DNA of 64,000 nucleotides from Schizochytrium sp. TIO01 (lineage: Eukaryota > Sar > Bigyra > Thraustochytrida > Thraustochytriidae). This document shows positions 1 to 11,500 of this stretch, piece after piece. The stretch covers positions 4,469,040 to 4,533,039 of the forward strand of contig SMSO01000035.1 in NCBI GenBank assembly GCA_004764695.1, given 5' to 3'. A program made the translations under genes and the position numbers. Every line of letters starts with the position of its first letter. Within the stretch, counting starts at the first letter, position 1. The notes under the pieces were generated by a model. The model ran no database searches, was not told the DNA's origin, and was given only the letters and a program-made list of their open reading frames with translations.

Positions 1-975
1 AAGAACCCTTACCACAACTTATTCCATGGCTATGATGTAATGAAGACGACCTTTTTTCTGCTGGAAGTTTGTGGTCTAGCTCAAGGCCTACCAAATTTAT
101 CAGGGTACTCTGTTCTTGTCGCTGCTCTAGGACATGATGTAGGACACCCAGGATTGAATAACGTTTTTCAGATCAAAGCAAGCACTGACTTGGCCCTTCG
201 TTATAACGATAATTCTGTTCTAGAGAACTACCACGCTGCAATTGTCTTTCGTTGTTTTCGCAAGGGTAATGATGAAATGTATGGCAATTTAGACCTTGTC
301 GGTCGCAGAGAAATGAGAAAAATTATTGTAGAATCTATCTTGGCGACAGATGTAAGTAAGCATGTAAAAATGCTGAAGGTTGTCAATGAAGGAAGTACAG
401 ATCACCTGCTTCAGCTCAAACTTTTACTCTGCGTGGCAGATGTCTCTAATCCGTTTAAACCGACTAGAATTGCAGCCTCTTGGACAAACCGAGTTAATGA
501 AGAATTCTTCCTGCAAGGCGATGAAGAAAGACGTAGACGCATGGAGATTTCACCTTACTGTGATCGACAACAGGGTGTGAGTGCTAAAGCTTCTCTCAAT
601 TTTATCAACTTTATTGTTAATCCTGTGCTCGAAGCCGCCAAGTCAATGTTTCCCACCCATGAAACAAATATGCAGGTTCTCCTAGACGTTCTTGGAGAAG
701 AAATTGCTCGTCTTAAAGCTCTAATGCATGAAGAAACTCGTGGTCACAACAATCCTGACCTTGCCGACACTCGCCTGCAGGAAGTAAGCGAAGGGGTAGA
801 AACATCTCAGCATCGTCCACTTAGGAGTTCAAGGTCCCCGCCCCCCAGCATTGTGCGTTCCGTGAAAAAGCTCCCTCCTATTAAAAGTTTGTCTCCCCAG
901 CTTGGATTAGACGGTAAAAAGCGCAAGGAGCTCCAAAGGCGACTCGAAGCAGCTTATGGACAACCGATGCCATGA
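1..975 (+). CDS. 3',5'-cyclic-nucleotide phosphodiesterase (class I), 3' part of gene
   Basis: Hydrolyses cAMP and/or cGMP to the 5'-monophosphate. The frame is already open at base 1, so the N-terminus lies outside the window. The visible 324 residues begin inside the HD-type catalytic domain with NPYHNLFHGYDV (metal/phosphate-binding His region), followed by HDVGHPGLNN, the ND.S.LENYH segment, and CVADVSNPFKP with the late metal-ligand Asp. The PDE helix ending QGDEERRR...SPYCDR also matches the family. After the domain comes a roughly 90-residue Ser/Pro/Lys-rich tail ending AYGQPMP. Oddity: the position of the invariant purine-binding Gln (SQVGF in PDE4) reads ASLNF here, so the Gln is a Ser (bases 592-594). 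Specificity therefore cannot be guessed from the usual glutamine rule. The stop is 89 bp from the stop of the convergent TsaE gene. Family assignment is firm; the subfamily is not determined. Confidence 0.95.
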   Translation, partial: KNPYHNLFHGYDVMKTTFFLLEVCGLAQGLPNLSGYSVLVAALGHDVGHPGLNNVFQIKASTDLALRYNDNSVLENYHAAIVFRCFRKGNDEMYGNLDLVGRREMRKIIVESILATDVSKHVKMLKVVNEGSTDHLLQLKLLLCVADVSNPFKPTRIAASWTNRVNEEFFLQGDEERRRRMEISPYCDRQQGVSAKASLNFINFIVNPVLEAAKSMFPTHETNMQVLLDVLGEEIARLKALMHEETRGHNNPDLADTRLQEVSEGVETSQHRPLRSSRSPPPSIVRSVKKLPPIKSLSPQLGLDGKKRKELQRRLEAAYGQPMP

Positions 976-1064
976 TACAATGTACGCCATATACCTTCCC
1001 AAAATAAGGTTTAGTTTCACCTGCTACACTACTCGTAAAACGTGTGCACACATGAGCTGCCTTG

Positions 1065-1703
1065 TCAACCAATAAGAGCTGGCTGGTCTTTGAACTCTGA
1101 GATGGTGACGTGACGGACTTCCTCAAATTCATCCAAAGCAAGAATGTCGTCATCTGTTGGGATTGCTGAGAGACTTCCTTCTTCTTCACTAATGTCAACA
1201 TTCCATATTCTTCCTGTTATGGAAGGATTCTGTTGACGTTTTCCAAGTAACTCTTCCGCAATGCGAGGCCACTCAATAAAGCAAATGTCCCGTCTTAAAA
1301 GAGCCTCATCCCACTCGAAGGCCTCCTCTTCTGCACGTGTAATTTCTTGTAACCTATACAGATCGTAATGCCGTAGAAGAGCTCCTTTACAAGCTTCACT
1401 CGCTAATGCTGGGCCATAAACTAATTCGAGCAGGAAGGTTGGTGATGGGACAGGTAATGAAGAGTCCTCCATAGCAGCGCGAATGGCTCCTCGTGCAAAG
1501 ACGCTTTTTCCGCCTCCCACATCGCTCTGAAGGAGCACCACATCTCCAGCTCGAAGCCAGTCACGAAGGAACCAAGCTCCTAAGCTCTCCATGTCCTCGG
1601 TAGATTTAATTGCGCCTTCCCATACTGCTGTTCTTCTGCCTCGTGAGTCTCCTGTGCAAAGTCTACGGAACGGTACTCGAGCGATTATCCTTGACGTAAG
1701 CAT
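1065..1703 (-). CDS. tsaE: TsaE-type ATPase for tRNA t6A modification, probably organellar
   Basis: In bacteria TsaE is the ATPase that drives the TsaB-TsaD complex making N6-threonylcarbamoyladenosine at position 37 of ANN-decoding tRNAs. The 212-residue product shows a P-loop DVGGGKS (61-67) followed by FARG, SPTF with a downstream Tyr (87-96), HYDLYRL (112-118) and FIEWPRIAEELL (143-153), in the TsaE order. The frame is open upstream to 1766, but only via a TTG. The first ATG at 1703 gives MLTSRIIARVPFRRLCTG, rich in Arg and hydrophobic residues with no acidic residue, a typical mitochondrial presequence, so I chose it. The family is usually about 150 residues; the excess is this leader plus an acidic C-terminal tail (170-196). 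Location in mitochondria is inference. A plastid or other organelle is less likely. Confidence 0.88.
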   Translation of the reverse strand: MLTSRIIARVPFRRLCTGDSRGRRTAVWEGAIKSTEDMESLGAWFLRDWLRAGDVVLLQSDVGGGKSVFARGAIRAAMEDSSLPVPSPTFLLELVYGPALASEACKGALLRHYDLYRLQEITRAEEEAFEWDEALLRRDICFIEWPRIAEELLGKRQQNPSITGRIWNVDISEEEGSLSAIPTDDDILALDEFEEVRHVTISEFKDQPALIG

Positions 1704-2528
1704 GTTGGTGGTGGCGAAGCAATTCCAGCAAAGAGTGAGTGAGTTGCTTTGAAAAGGTGAAGACAAATCAGCTTCACGTCGCGGGCTAAAGTAACCTGAT
1801 AAACTAGATGTTATCTTTCTAATTGATTTGAATGCGTGTGGTTCTTCTTAGTGAGTTTCTTGGCTAGGCGTTTCTGCTTTCTCGTGAGTTGCAGCGTTGA
1901 AGGACTACTTCAAGTTATATCCTTGATTTGATTTTTAACTTTATTAATTTAAAATGGTTTTTTAAATAGTTTTCCTTAGCTAGGCTCAATCTTACTAGAA
2001 ACCAGTAACTAGGCTACTCTCTGATTTTCATTAGTGTTGAACTTGTATGAACACTTCCACTTGGATAGAAACTCATGTAAATACAGATCAGAGTTTTAAT
2101 GGTCCGACTCGCTGCAGCATTTTGATCCAATGTTATTTGTCAACTTAATAATAAACGAGTACTATCAATTTGCAATTCGTAGAGTTCAACTACGACCACT
2201 TCACTGCAAGTCCTCTATATTTTAAAAAATGAAACTGATTAAAAATAACAAGCCACATCAAGCCAAAAAACACACATTTAAATACCTACCATAGGTCGGT
2301 ATAGTGAGACCATAAGGAAATCAGAAGGGAAAGGATGACAATTGTATTTTCTTTTCTAATTCCACGCATGAAAATGAGAGAGTCAGACACACCAAGAATT
2401 CAAAAAGAGTTGCAGTTTCTGAGTAAACTATCATCCGTTTATTTTTTACTTGTCTTGGAAGACAACAATATTTGCTTTTCATTTCATTTTCTAAAAATGA
2501 TAAGAAGTCTAGATTTCATCAAAGAAAT
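1704..2528. other. Intergenic spacer between TsaE and dynein
   Basis: AT-rich DNA of about 0.8 kb upstream of TsaE and downstream of dynein. No coding frame with recognisable content was seen. It must hold the TsaE promoter and the dynein 3' UTR, but no motif stands out. Confidence 0.6.
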
Positions 2529-5500
2529 TTAGAAAGTTGGGTGAGCGATAAGAGCAACGCCCCTCAAAATAACGTTGTTGCCTAGGTCAGCGCTGACATG
2601 AACGTCTGAGAGGAGATGAGAGCGGGAAGCATTCGTGTAGAGCGGCAGACGAACATGTTTGGAAGCATCTGGGGTCACGTTCTGGGACCACAAAAATGTG
2701 CAAGAAACCGATGAACGAGACGAATTAGCATCCTCAATCTGAGATCCACCTTCAAGGATAACCTGAGATGTAAAGCTAGCTGTGTCGCTCTGATCATGTT
2801 CCCCATCAAAGCTTGCAAATAAGAGAAGCTCCTCAAGTGAAAGTCCCGAAGACTTGGCTACCTGTTGGCGCGTCGCTGTTAAAAAGGCACCAGGAGAAAA
2901 GAGCAGCCCGAAGTCGAGTTGCAGTGGCAAGCGAAAGGCAGATTCACCCTTAGAAAGAACCTTTTCGAATGAGTCAAGGCGTACAAAAAAGTCCTGGACC
3001 CATGCGTCTAAGCTTGCAGCCGGCATCACAGCAAGCCAGTCAGCAGGAACAGTTTTTTGTTGAATATGTGTTGCTAGAGCTTGCAACTCGTTTGTCATCC
3101 TCTGCTCGCCTCGAAGCACGGCAAGCATACCTGTACTTTTTGTACGCAAATCTCGCAAAGTAGTGACAGCAGTACGTGCTTCACGCTCCCAGCAACGAAA
3201 GATGGGATTTGACACAAGCTCCTCAGTACGGCAAAGTTTGGATTCACAAAGTTTCATGAGCGAGTCGGCCTTCTCGGCCTTGTCAGACCATACCTGAACT
3301 TGTTGCAGAGCCGTAATCATCCATGCTGGACGATTGGAAACCGTATCTTCAGATGACGATTCTAGAGACTCATCGCCAGCCACATCAACAAGCATAGAAT
3401 GCTCTCCAGCCTCAAGGCGCACAAAGATTCGCTGGAAGCGTGCAGACTCATTCTTCAGAAGAATGTTTTCCGCAGTGCGAGACAAACCGAGCCAAGACGG
3501 ATCATTCGAAGATGGCAAATCGGCCACCCAGGCTTCAAACCGAGCCTTTGAGGCGCCCTCAGGAGCTTGCAGAACACCATCCACCAGATTGAAGTCTGTT
3601 TCAAAGATCTCTGGAACAAAGACACCCTCCAAAATTCCGTCAAGGATCTGTTGATCAAATTCATTATCGATGCGACCACCATAGGTGGACTCGGCAAGAA
3701 TCGAACGGATTGCGGCCCATGGAAGCTCCTCTGGAGCTACATGTTCACGACCGTTAGCAATGCGGTCCACCCATTCATCAATTACATCCATTGCGCAGGT
3801 TTGATCTGCATCACTGAATTCGTACAACTTTGTCCATCCAATTGGAGCAAAACGTAAACGTTCGAGGAGGACAGCATGAAACCAGGCCAACGAAAAATAG
3901 AGGCGAGAACGTTCTTTCGGCGCACGCTCCATACGGTCAGTTGGCATGGCTTGCAGTGACCGAAGTAAACTGGCTTTGATTCCCTTTGGAGCTTCAAACA
4001 TGAGTTTGTTACTCTGACGCAGGAGAGTCTTTGGCAGCTTTTCACTCAATTCTGAAGTAAGAATCAGGCGGAAATCATTACGAGCACGCATTCCATAGAT
4101 GCGTTTCTCCAAAGCCAGCAGCCATTCGCTCGCTAGGTGCACATTCTTAAGCATAACCCAGCCACCTTCTTGCGCGCCTGCGGCAATGGCAGCATCGGCA
4201 TCGCGAAACCCTTCAGCAGAACCTAATGCTACACTGCGGCAACGAACGCCTGCGGCCACAGCAAGGCGATCCACCTTCCCACTCATGTCAAAACCACGTG
4301 TGCTGAGCAAGAGAACAGGAGTAGATGCTTTTGCCTCATCTGCGATTGCAGTAGAGAGGTCAAGCATTGTGCGCTGAGGGTCGAGGAAGCTCTTACCAAA
4401 GGTAGTATCTACAACGCACGTCAGGCCAGCGAACACACGGTCCGGGCGAAAGATACGTAAAGCTAACACACGATCCACAGGATCTTTATCCCATCCTTCC
4501 GGCATTTCATGTTCGGGAGTTTCGGAGCGAGCCATCGAAACCCATGCATTCGTATTACTAGAAATACTTTCCACAAGCTCAGGGCGAGTTTGCAAAGTTT
4601 GTGCCAACGCAGAGACATCAACTTCACCTCGTACTTCAGTAGGGAGATCCTTAATGACCTCGCGTGCGGCGGAAAGATCAGCAGCAGCGTCACTTGCTAA
4701 AGTTTCAGTAAGGCGTGCACCAAGCTCTGGGTCAGCAGCACCGGCTAGAATAGCTGCAAAGAGCAGCTCATCACGCTCCATGAGAGATTGTTTCACTCTG
4801 CGAAATAGCTCAGCAAGGAATCGCGCACGCAAAGTCTCGAGTCGCGCTTCGTGAGTGGACTTACTATCTGCTTGAGTGTTGCCAAGCAGACCATCAAGCA
4901 CCTCAAAAAAGAATGCAAGTGAGAAATGGTAAGTGAAATGAACCTCGACCATACGACCGAGGGCGAAGTAAGCACGAGAACACATTGCCGCAAAGTGGCC
5001 GTAAAACGTAGAAACTTTCGCCACCGTCTCGAGGACTTCGTCTGCCTCAGCAGCCTTTTGCTGAATATCCTTTGCTTCTTGCTTTAGACTCTCAAGCGTA
5101 TGAATAATGGAATCGTTATCAAGAATGTTTCCTTGAGCTTCGTTGATGGAGTCTAACAAACGATCTTCGAGCTCTCGCAAACGTGCTTGAAATTCACCCT
5201 GCAATTTCAAAAGATCCTCGCGCTGTCTTTCCACATCAGGGCGCTCCGCTCGCAACACCTTACCCAGACACAATGCCTCCAAACTCGCGGGAGTCACCGT
5301 GAAATTCACGAATGTCACACGGGAGCAGACATCAGGTGCAAATTGAAAGGTCGAATCGCGAGTGGTCAAGTACATAGAGAAGCTAGGACTAAAGTCGATA
5401 TCTTGGTCACCCAGGCGAACCAGCATGCGGCCACCAGTGCGGTGGATTTCGCGGTTTAAGACTGGATTCAAAATAGGATCAATATTCTCCACGTCAGTGA

Positions 5501-8500
5501 TAACTAGGCATGTACCAAATCGAAGAGCACTTTCGAGCTGCTTCATGAACGATGCATCAAGGAAACTAGTTTTCACCACCTTACGATCCTTGAGGTGCTT
5601 CATCAGGAAGTCAGAAGCTTGTCCGGAAGGATCAACCACAAGTGGGAACCGGTTAAAGTTTTCTAGGATCACAGCATTTTCCTCACACAAATTGTCCTTT
5701 GGCAGCCCCTCTGCATGCCAGGTAAGCCGTTCAGAGGGTCTTGCCATGTATTCTACCAACGAAAGGCTCTTTCGGAAGACAATACCAAAGCGAGCGAGAA
5801 GATCACGCCATTCTGTGAGAAATGCCTGTCGCTGCTGAAAGCCGAAAAACCCACCATAAGAGATAAAGGCAGCAGAGAGAAGGACATCTCCAACTAACGT
5901 GGCCATTTGGTCACTGAAGCCAATGCGTGCTTCTGACCAACGTTCGTTTTCTTGAGAAAGAGAGTTCAATAAAGCAGTGGACCGCTCAACCTTTGTCTTT
6001 ACGGTGTTCATCTGTGATTTAATCGTCTCTGTTTCCGCAATTAGGACTGCATATTCCTCCTTCAGCTGAACAATCTGAGCTTCGAGCTCAGTCACCTTTG
6101 CCATCTCTTCACTTTGACGTTCTCGCAAAGTCTCAGACTCAAGAGCAAGCTCTTCGATTTCCTCCCGTAGAGGTTGAATTCTCAAGAGAATACCAGCATA
6201 GTCGAGCTGCGAGACAATCCATTTGAAGAGCGCCACGCAAGCCTTGTTGGCATGCATAACCTTCTCTTCAACAAAGTCAGGATTCTCTAGCATTTTGGAT
6301 ACCTTAGCCCTGCGATCTTCGTCAAGATCTTCTGAGTTGAAGTTCACCACGTCAGGAATGAATTCGCGACGCTGAAGGATACGGCGGATATCTGCCCAGG
6401 AAGAAAATGACAGACCCAACATCACGCAAACAGCCTCCAAAGTAAGCTTCACAGCAGCGGGAGGATTGTTCAGGGAACGCATCTCATCAAGGTGAGCCCG
6501 GCGAATGTCGCTGACCGCCTTTTCGGCATCAATCAATGCAGGCTTCGCGCGGCTCAGCTCAGCTTCAGCGGTTGCACGTTGCTCATCTACCTTTGCGTTA
6601 CGCTCATCAAGCTCAATCCCCATCTGCTCAGCATCATTCTTTTTCTTTTCAGCCTCATTTTGATCGCTCACCATCTGCTGAAGTTTGGCATTAGCTTCTT
6701 TGTTTTTTGCTTCAAGCTCTGCCTCTTTGACGGACAAGCTCTGTCCAAGCTGTTCAACCTGCTCGGCGGTCTCGCGCAGCTTATCGAGGCCAATGTTCAG
6801 GTGTAGCTGCTGCTCCTCCAAGTGTTCGCGCTTCTTGTTGTAGAGGTCAACATAATGTTTAATGAGATCCAAATAGTCGCGAGGGGATACATATGTATGG
6901 TTTTCATGGCGCCCTGCTTGCACAAGGGAAATCTTCTGAACTGAATCATGAATCGAAACAAGAGAAGCTACCACAGCATGCCGGTAGCGAAGTTGCTCAT
7001 CTTCTGACTTAGCTGCGCCCGCAAGACAAACCTCAATTTCGTCAATAGCGTCCTGAGAGGGCGGCACATAATCCTGTGAACTTGCTTCAAGGTCAAGCGT
7101 GCGCGTGAACTCATGTGCAACCTGAGCTAAAGCTTGTCCAGACCAGTCTCCAAACCAATCAACAACACAACGATTGAAGAGTGCAGGTGAAGTTGCCGCG
7201 CGATTTTTCAAGTCACTTGACGCAGGGTTCATGGTGAATACCACATGTAGATTCCGCTGCACATTGCGCGTGAATGCCTTAAATACCTCTTCATCATCAT
7301 CAGTGTCGATAACTGCACCGGATGTGCCATCCCGTTGGAGAGCCTCTCGGCATGTACTCATCAGTGAATTGTATTCATCACCTTCAAAGAGACCAGGGAC
7401 CTCACCACTAGCTAAAAGTGCGTTCATACGCTCCAAAAACGCAGACTCCAACACGTTGGACTCATCAAAAATAAAGCAAACCTTTTCGCCCTGACAACCT
7501 GCCTGTTTCATGATGTATCGTAAATCTTCGTCGAAATCATCCAAGCTATACTTTCGTGAAAGTTTGATTTGGAAAACTCGGAGTCCATTCATCCAAGCTA
7601 CGAAGCGGGATAAAACGGTCTTTCCTGCACCTGACTTGCCCACAAGCAGCAAGTGCCCTAACGGTTGACGAAGAACACGATCAATCCTCAAAACATGCTC
7701 AAGAACGTCATCGAATACAACAAGCGGTACGTTGAGTTCCTCTTCGTAAAACACGCGTAGGCGGGCCTCCACATGCTCTCGAAGCTCGTCCTGACTTACG
7801 CTAACGTAGTTCTTCGTAATCCAGTTTGCAAAAAGGACAGGTCGCGCAAGTGCTTCATTGTGGTCTGCACCAGGAAAGCGGCTCTGCGCAATTTCATCAA
7901 GGTTTTCAGAACACCAGCCACGTTCTTCGCTGCTGATAAGGCGGTCATGAAACAAACGAAGGCCTTCATGAAGCCACAAACGCACAAGCTGGTCAACTGA
8001 AACAGACTCCATTTGTCCAAGCGCCTCGTATAGGGCTCTCATCCAGCGAGAGAGTTCACGCGGACTGTACACATAGTGCGGTGCAACGTCGGCAGAGAAT
8101 TTTGCTTTATTCGCTGCATATACATCCACCATGGCATCAGTAAGCGCATCACCGTGAGCACGCAGAGGGGGTTGGAGCTTAAGCAAGGCGCGGTTAAAGG
8201 TCCCGTAGATTTGCCTCAGAGAATCTGGCACCGGATAGTCTACAAGAAGTAGCGGAGTGTGTCGCAAGAAACGGTGAGACAAAGGAACGCGCCCAGGGTC
8301 TGTCGGAGGGTTACACGCACTGACAAACTGTATACGTTCAACGGAAACCCAAGCTAGATCACGAGGGCGCCAAAATCCCCCTTGCTCGACAATTTGCCGC
8401 ATAAATGTGATAACATGCTGGGTGCCATAGGCATCCGTAACTGGGAGATTGACCTCATCACAGAAAACAACAAGCCAGCGGTCAGGTTGCGGTGGCGCGA

Positions 8501-11500
8501 GCACAACCCCAGAACGTGTTGTTTTATACACGCAGTATTGCTCAAAAGTCTTCAAGATAAGCTCTGGCGTTGTAGCTGAGCTGAAGTTCAAAGAAGCCAG
8601 TTCGAAATTAGGCATACCTTGAAGCACGCTCGTCAATGACATAGTTTTTCCTGAACCTGGAGGACCGCAAAGGATCAACGGACGGTGCTCATCAAGCCAG
8701 GCGTGAAGAACCTGAGCATGGCGCACAGTATCAACTGTGGGGATCACTAAATCCGTATCCATGACACGGTGCGGGTCAATCTCCATTTTTGGAACACTTT
8801 CCTTCCACGGTCTCCATCCTCCATCTTCGACATTGACCTCAAAGTCCCACAGTTCAGCAGGATCAGCGGTAGGCAAGTCAATTGTGGTTCGGGAGCCCAC
8901 AGCTACAGCAAGCTTATGGCGAGCTTCAAAATCCATTGAACCACCAAATCCCCAAAGCACTGAAAAGAGAGCCCATCGGGAAAGGAATATCTGCATGTGC
9001 TCGTCCTCCATCGGGAACTCTGGGCGATTCTGGTTGTATTCACTCACAGCAGCAAAACCACGGCCCAAGAGAGAAAAGAATGAAACAATGAGTCGCATCT
9101 GGGTTACGTCCATCACATGCGGAAGTTCCATAGCAATAGGGAGAACTTGTTGTACAAGACCACCTGGAGCAAGAAGGGGCTGCACGATTTCTGAGCACTG
9201 ACTTTCAATAGATGCCTCAATCTCAATCTCTGTATCCTCTTCAGGACGTCCTACACCAGCAGAGGCGATACCGGCCTTGGAGCTGTCTGATGTTGATGCA
9301 TTCGTAAGAGATGCAATGGGTGGCCAATTGGACGCAGCCTCTGACTTGGTACGCCCAGCCTCAAGTAAGCGAATACGGTTGTTGAAGATATCATCGATAG
9401 ATAAGGTATCCTCACTATACCAAACCATACCACAACGACTGACCGTTGCAAGTGTTGCATATTTGAGAGTCTCAACCTCAAACATAATGCGAACATTGTC
9501 CGGAATACTCAAACGTTCACCATTCGGGAGTGTCAACAGTTTGTTATCATCAAGAACAGAGTTCAAGTTCTCAGCCCACTCAGGATCAACATCACCGTCG
9601 AAAACAATCCAGTGACGCTTGGTTTTTTCACCTCGCACATTATTTAGAATTGTGCGAAGAGTATGCGTAAATATACCATTGGTCCATTCAAGAGTGTTGG
9701 GGTCCAGCGTACCATAGAGTGCCTCCTTTGAAATTGCCTTAGGATCAATGACATGTGCCTGCCCCTTCTGGCCGTCCACGAGTTCAAGGGCTTCAAGCAA
9801 GACTCTCCATGAGGAGGACTTACCTGAGCCTGAAGGTCCTACCATCATAATTCCATGACGCATTTGTTGAACCTGGTCCAATTGCAAAACCTTATTTACC
9901 CAACGTTCACTCGGCACAAGGCACCACGCCTCACACACATGATAAATGGCATCACGCAGAGCCTTCGCATCTGCTGTGGCAACCTCAGCTCCAGGGAATA
10001 CACCAGCAAGAAGTGTCTGGAAAAGCATGACATCCTCCGAAACAAGCTTTGGCACAACATTTTCGCACAAACTGCGAATGAGAATATCTTGCTCGTCATC
10101 CTTTGAGCCTCTTTTCAAGTTTCCTGCACTTAGCAAGACTGACTTGACAGCACGAAGGCCAAAGTCGTAATGAGGTTGCTGAGAGAGCTGATCCGCACAA
10201 AGTTTGAAGAGCAAGACAATCTTGCCTGCAAGACGTTCGGCGGACTTAAAACCTTGAGAATAAAGCATAACCTGAGCGATGAGATCGCGATCAGGTTCAA
10301 TCATTGCAATTGATCTAAAGAGCTGCTTCAAGTTATCTGGCAGGTTAGATCGACCAGCGTAACCTGGGTTCATCGTGACAAAGATGCCAACGTTCGGGTT
10401 CAACGATACCGGTTTGTCAAGGAGTGTGAGCTCACTCTTCTTCTCAAGCAGTGCACGCTGAATATCGAGGATTTGTTGGGAAACAGCAGAAAGGATTCGC
10501 TCCTCCAAGCGGTTGAACTCGTCAAAGCAACCCCATGCGCCTACTTGACAGAGACCAACAAAGATACGACCCATTGCTTTAAGATCAAAGTGTTCATCAC
10601 AGTTGAAGACAAGGACAAAGCGACCAAGCTGAGCACCGAGAGCCTTGACAGACTCAGTTTTACCCGTGCCAGCAGGGCCGAAGGGGTTTCCACCTAGGCG
10701 AAAATGGAGTGCCTGGGTAAGGGCGAGATAGCAACGATCAGTGAGAGGGGTCTGCACGAGTCGTTCACCAACGCCTTGATATTCGAAACCATAGTCGAAC
10801 GTCGCATTGGCAATGTGCAGGGAAAGTCTGTCTTGCTGCCATTGATAGCGAATTTGACTGAGCCACTCAAATGCATGGGCAGAGGTGTCTTGACCAGAGC
10901 TGCTACGCACGGCCAGCTTTCGAAGAACATCCCGCTGATGCACCATCTCCGTGATAATCTGCTCATGCTTTTTGCGAACTTCAGTCGAAAGGTTTCCGGA
11001 GAGAACACGTTCAGCTAATATTCCAAGCCAATGTTCTGTGCGGTCACAAAGAGCAGAGAGTTGTTGACCAGTCTCCATGCTATCGCGTGATGCAAGCACA
11101 GCATCTACACTAGCACACCAGGATACTTGACTGGCAAGAATGAGAATTTGTGAGGGATAGCGATCGAGCCAAGGAGTAAATGCATCCTCGCCCTGCTCGG
11201 AGGTTGGCCGTGATAACGGGTTAGATTCATTTGCACTACGAAGTAATGTTGATAATGTCGTTCGCATAGCGCGCTCAACACCACCAAGCCAGTCATTAAC
11301 TTTTCCATCAATCATAACAGGTGCAGGCTGGAACGGAACAATCTCGCCTTCGCGAGACACCATTGCAGTAGCAGCATTCGCCTCTTCATCAATCTTCAGA
11401 GAAACAATACCTGCAAACATTTTACTCATGTGACGTTGAACCTTGATCGGATCCTTTGAGTTACCAATGATTTCAAGCAAGTCCTCGTCACCGACAAAGT

